Below are positions 4,849-6,758 of a DNA stretch of 6,758 nt, one piece after another. The number at the start of each line of letters is the position of its first letter. Position 1 is the first letter of the stretch. Source of the stretch: Methanosarcinales archaeon (lineage in GTDB: Archaea; Halobacteriota; Methanosarcinia; Methanosarcinales; Methanogasteraceae); contig JAUWGA010000093.1 of assembly GCA_030606635.1 (NCBI GenBank), positions 1-6,758 of the forward strand. Reading direction: 5' to 3'. Below the pieces are notes generated by a model. That model did no database searches. It had not been told where the DNA came from and worked only from the letters and a program-made list of their open reading frames with translations. The position numbers and the translations under genes were made by a program.

Positions 4849-6758
4849 ATGACCACACCCCCTGACTCGCAAACACAGTTAGAACCGGAGACTGACAGGG
4901 TACGCCAGGTCGCAATCACCGAGGAATTGAAATCCTCGTATCTCGATTATGCGATGAGCGTGATCGTCGGGCGTGCGCTTCCCGATGTCAGGGATGGGCT
5001 GAAACCTGTACACCGCCGCATCCTTTATGCGATGCTCGAGAGCGGCGCAACACCTGATAAGCCGCACCGCAAATCGGCACGCATCGTGGGTGACGTGATG
5101 GGCAGGTACCATCCGCATGGCGATGCCGCGATCTACGACACCATCGTCAGGATGGTGCAGACGTTCTCGCTTCGGTATCCGCTTATTAATGGGCAGGGAA
5201 ATTTCGGCTCGATCGACGGCGATTCAGCGGCTGCGATGAGATATACCGAAGTCAAGATGGCGAAGGTCGCAAAAGAGCTTCTCGAGGACATAAACAAGGA
5301 TACCGTCGATTTCGTTCCGAATTATGATAATTCCTTGAAAGAGCCATCCGTTCTCCCTGCGCTGCTCCCGAATCTGCTTGTGAACGGCTCGACAGGGATC
5401 GCTGTGGGGATGGCGACGAATATGCCGCCGCACAACTTAGGCGAGGTCGTAGACGGCACCATCCACCTGATCGACAATCCTGACGCGACCGTTCACGAAC
5501 TGATGGCGCATGTGAAGGCGCCGGATTTCCCGACAGCCGCTGCAATAACCGGACTTAAAGGGGTTCTGGCTGCATACACGACAGGACGCGGCATCGTCGA
5601 GATGATCGCCAGAACAGAGATCGAGACTACGAAGGACAGGGAGCGGATCATCGTCACTGAACTCCCGTACCGCGTGAACAAGGCGAAACTCGTTGAGAAC
5701 ATCGCAGATCTCGTGAAGGGGAAGCGGGTCGAGGGCATCAGTGATCTCAGGGACGAATCAGACAAGGACGGGATCAGGGTCGTTATCGAGACCCGGAAGG
5801 GCGCGAACACGCAGGTCATCTTAAACCAGTTATACAAGCACACGCAATTAAAGACCACCTTCGGGATCATCAACCTCGTGCTGGTGAACGGCGAGCCAAA
5901 GGTTCTCCCACTGAAGGGCTTGATACAGTGTTATATCGATCACAGAAAAGAGATAATCATCCGGAGAAGCAGATACGATCTTAAAAAGGCAGAAGATCGG
6001 ATGCACATCCTTGACGGGCTGAAGATCGCGCTCGATAACATCGATGCCGTGATCAAGCTGATACGATCATCAAAGACGTCAGAGGCAGCAAGAGACGGTT
6101 TGATCGCGAATTTCGGACTATCGGATGTGCAGGCGAAAGCGATCCTCGAGATGCAGCTCCGCCGCCTCACTGGCATTGAACGCGAGAAACTGGAGGAAGA
6201 GTATGCATCGCTCGAAGAGACGATTGCGTTTTTGAGAGAAGTGCTTGCAAACCCCCAAAAAGTCCTCGACCTGATAAAAGAGGAACTCCTCGCGATAAAA
6301 GAGAAGTATGCGGACCTGCGGAGGACTGAGATACTGGAGGCACACGAGGAGTTCGAGGACGAGGACTTGATCCCGTCAGAAGATGCGATCATCACGATCT
6401 CGAACACCGGCTACATCAAACGTGTGCCGGTCGATACGTACCGGCGGCAGGGGCGCGGCGGCAGGGGCGTTATCGGCATGGGCACGAAGGAAGAAGACGT
6501 CGTCGAGGATATCTTCATCGCAAACACCCACGATTACATCCTCTTTTTCACAGACAAGGGCAAGGTTCACTGGCTGAAGGTATACAGGATTCCTGAGGGG
6601 AGCAGGCAGTCGAAAGGAAAGGCGATCGTGAATCTACTCGAGCTATCCGGCGACGAGAGCGTTACCGCGTTTGTCAAGGTCAGCACGTTTGATTCGGATC
6701 ATTATCTTGTCATGGCGACAAAGCGCGGGGTTGCCAAGAGAACAGCGCTTCCCGAGTT
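4849..6758 (+). CDS. gyrA: DNA gyrase subunit A (3' partial)
   Basis: The first 636 codons of the gyrase breakage-reunion subunit, which with GyrB introduces negative supercoils using ATP; the frame runs off the window. The winged-helix region contains the HPHGDAAIYD loop (88-97). The catalytic tyrosine is Tyr132 in AAAMRYTE, preceded by the conserved Arg131. NLLVNGSTGIAVGMATNMPPHNL marks the tower region. A coiled coil spans about 365-500. The C-terminal beta-pinwheel begins near 510 and carries the GyrA box QGRGGRG (534-540), which separates gyrase from topoisomerase IV ParC. Probably 150-200 residues of the pinwheel are missing beyond the edge. Alanine (A93) stands where E. coli has the quinolone-contact Ser83; the acidic partner is kept (D97). 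Gyrase in euryarchaea is understood to be an ancient bacterial acquisition. gyrB is not upstream, where nop5 lies instead, so it must be downstream or elsewhere. Confidence 0.97.
   Translation, partial: MTTPPDSQTQLEPETDRVRQVAITEELKSSYLDYAMSVIVGRALPDVRDGLKPVHRRILYAMLESGATPDKPHRKSARIVGDVMGRYHPHGDAAIYDTIVRMVQTFSLRYPLINGQGNFGSIDGDSAAAMRYTEVKMAKVAKELLEDINKDTVDFVPNYDNSLKEPSVLPALLPNLLVNGSTGIAVGMATNMPPHNLGEVVDGTIHLIDNPDATVHELMAHVKAPDFPTAAAITGLKGVLAAYTTGRGIVEMIARTEIETTKDRERIIVTELPYRVNKAKLVENIADLVKGKRVEGISDLRDESDKDGIRVVIETRKGANTQVILNQLYKHTQLKTTFGIINLVLVNGEPKVLPLKGLIQCYIDHRKEIIIRRSRYDLKKAEDRMHILDGLKIALDNIDAVIKLIRSSKTSEAARDGLIANFGLSDVQAKAILEMQLRRLTGIEREKLEEEYASLEETIAFLREVLANPQKVLDLIKEELLAIKEKYADLRRTEILEAHEEFEDEDLIPSEDAIITISNTGYIKRVPVDTYRRQGRGGRGVIGMGTKEEDVVEDIFIANTHDYILFFTDKGKVHWLKVYRIPEGSRQSKGKAIVNLLELSGDESVTAFVKVSTFDSDHYLVMATKRGVAKRTALPE

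Noticed and set aside
5252..6407. Several minus-strand open frames opposite gyrA
   Set aside because: They are serine/arginine-rich shadows of an unbroken gyrA frame with all key motifs intact.

Overview
The window comes from a euryarchaeon, most likely one of the methanogen-related or ANME/Syntrophoarchaeum-like lineages that carry a bacterial-type DNA gyrase. This rests on an archaeal-type aspartyl-tRNA synthetase, an Orc1/Cdc6 initiator, a Nop5 C/D-box sRNP protein and a DUF22-like protein sitting beside gyrA. Archaeal TATA-like boxes lie just upstream of several genes. No finer placement is possible from sequence reading alone.

Layout, left to right, with all confident genes on the + strand: (1) the C-terminal part of an unrecognised, probably exported, cysteine-paired protein (1-546). 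(2) A 294-bp gap (547-840) holding three inverted repeats, a possible small minus-strand ORF and the aspS promoter. (3) aspS (841-2145), whose residues predict a non-discriminating enzyme. (4) A 94-bp regulatory gap. (5) orc1/cdc6 (2240-3496), starting at TTG behind a strong Shine-Dalgarno site. (6) A TATA box right after the cdc6 stop, then a DUF22-like gene (3527-3949). (7) A compact nop5 (3950-4816) whose ATG directly abuts the DUF22 stop. (8) gyrA (4849 to the window edge), truncated at its 3' end.

The DUF22-nop5-gyrA run looks like one transcription unit started from the TATA box at about 3498-3509. It joins an RNA-modification scaffold (Nop5) and a supercoiling enzyme (GyrA) to a conserved archaeal protein of unknown function. 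aspS and cdc6 seem to have their own promoters. Overall this is an information-processing neighbourhood of translation, replication initiation, rRNA modification and DNA topology.

I see no CRISPR array, mobile element, tRNA, rRNA or obvious defence system. The points worth a second look are the predicted Asp-tRNA(Asn) route, the structured gap before aspS, the cdc6 leader, the shortened Nop5 separated from fibrillarin, and the DUF22-nop5-gyrA linkage. None of them amounts to a clear new system.
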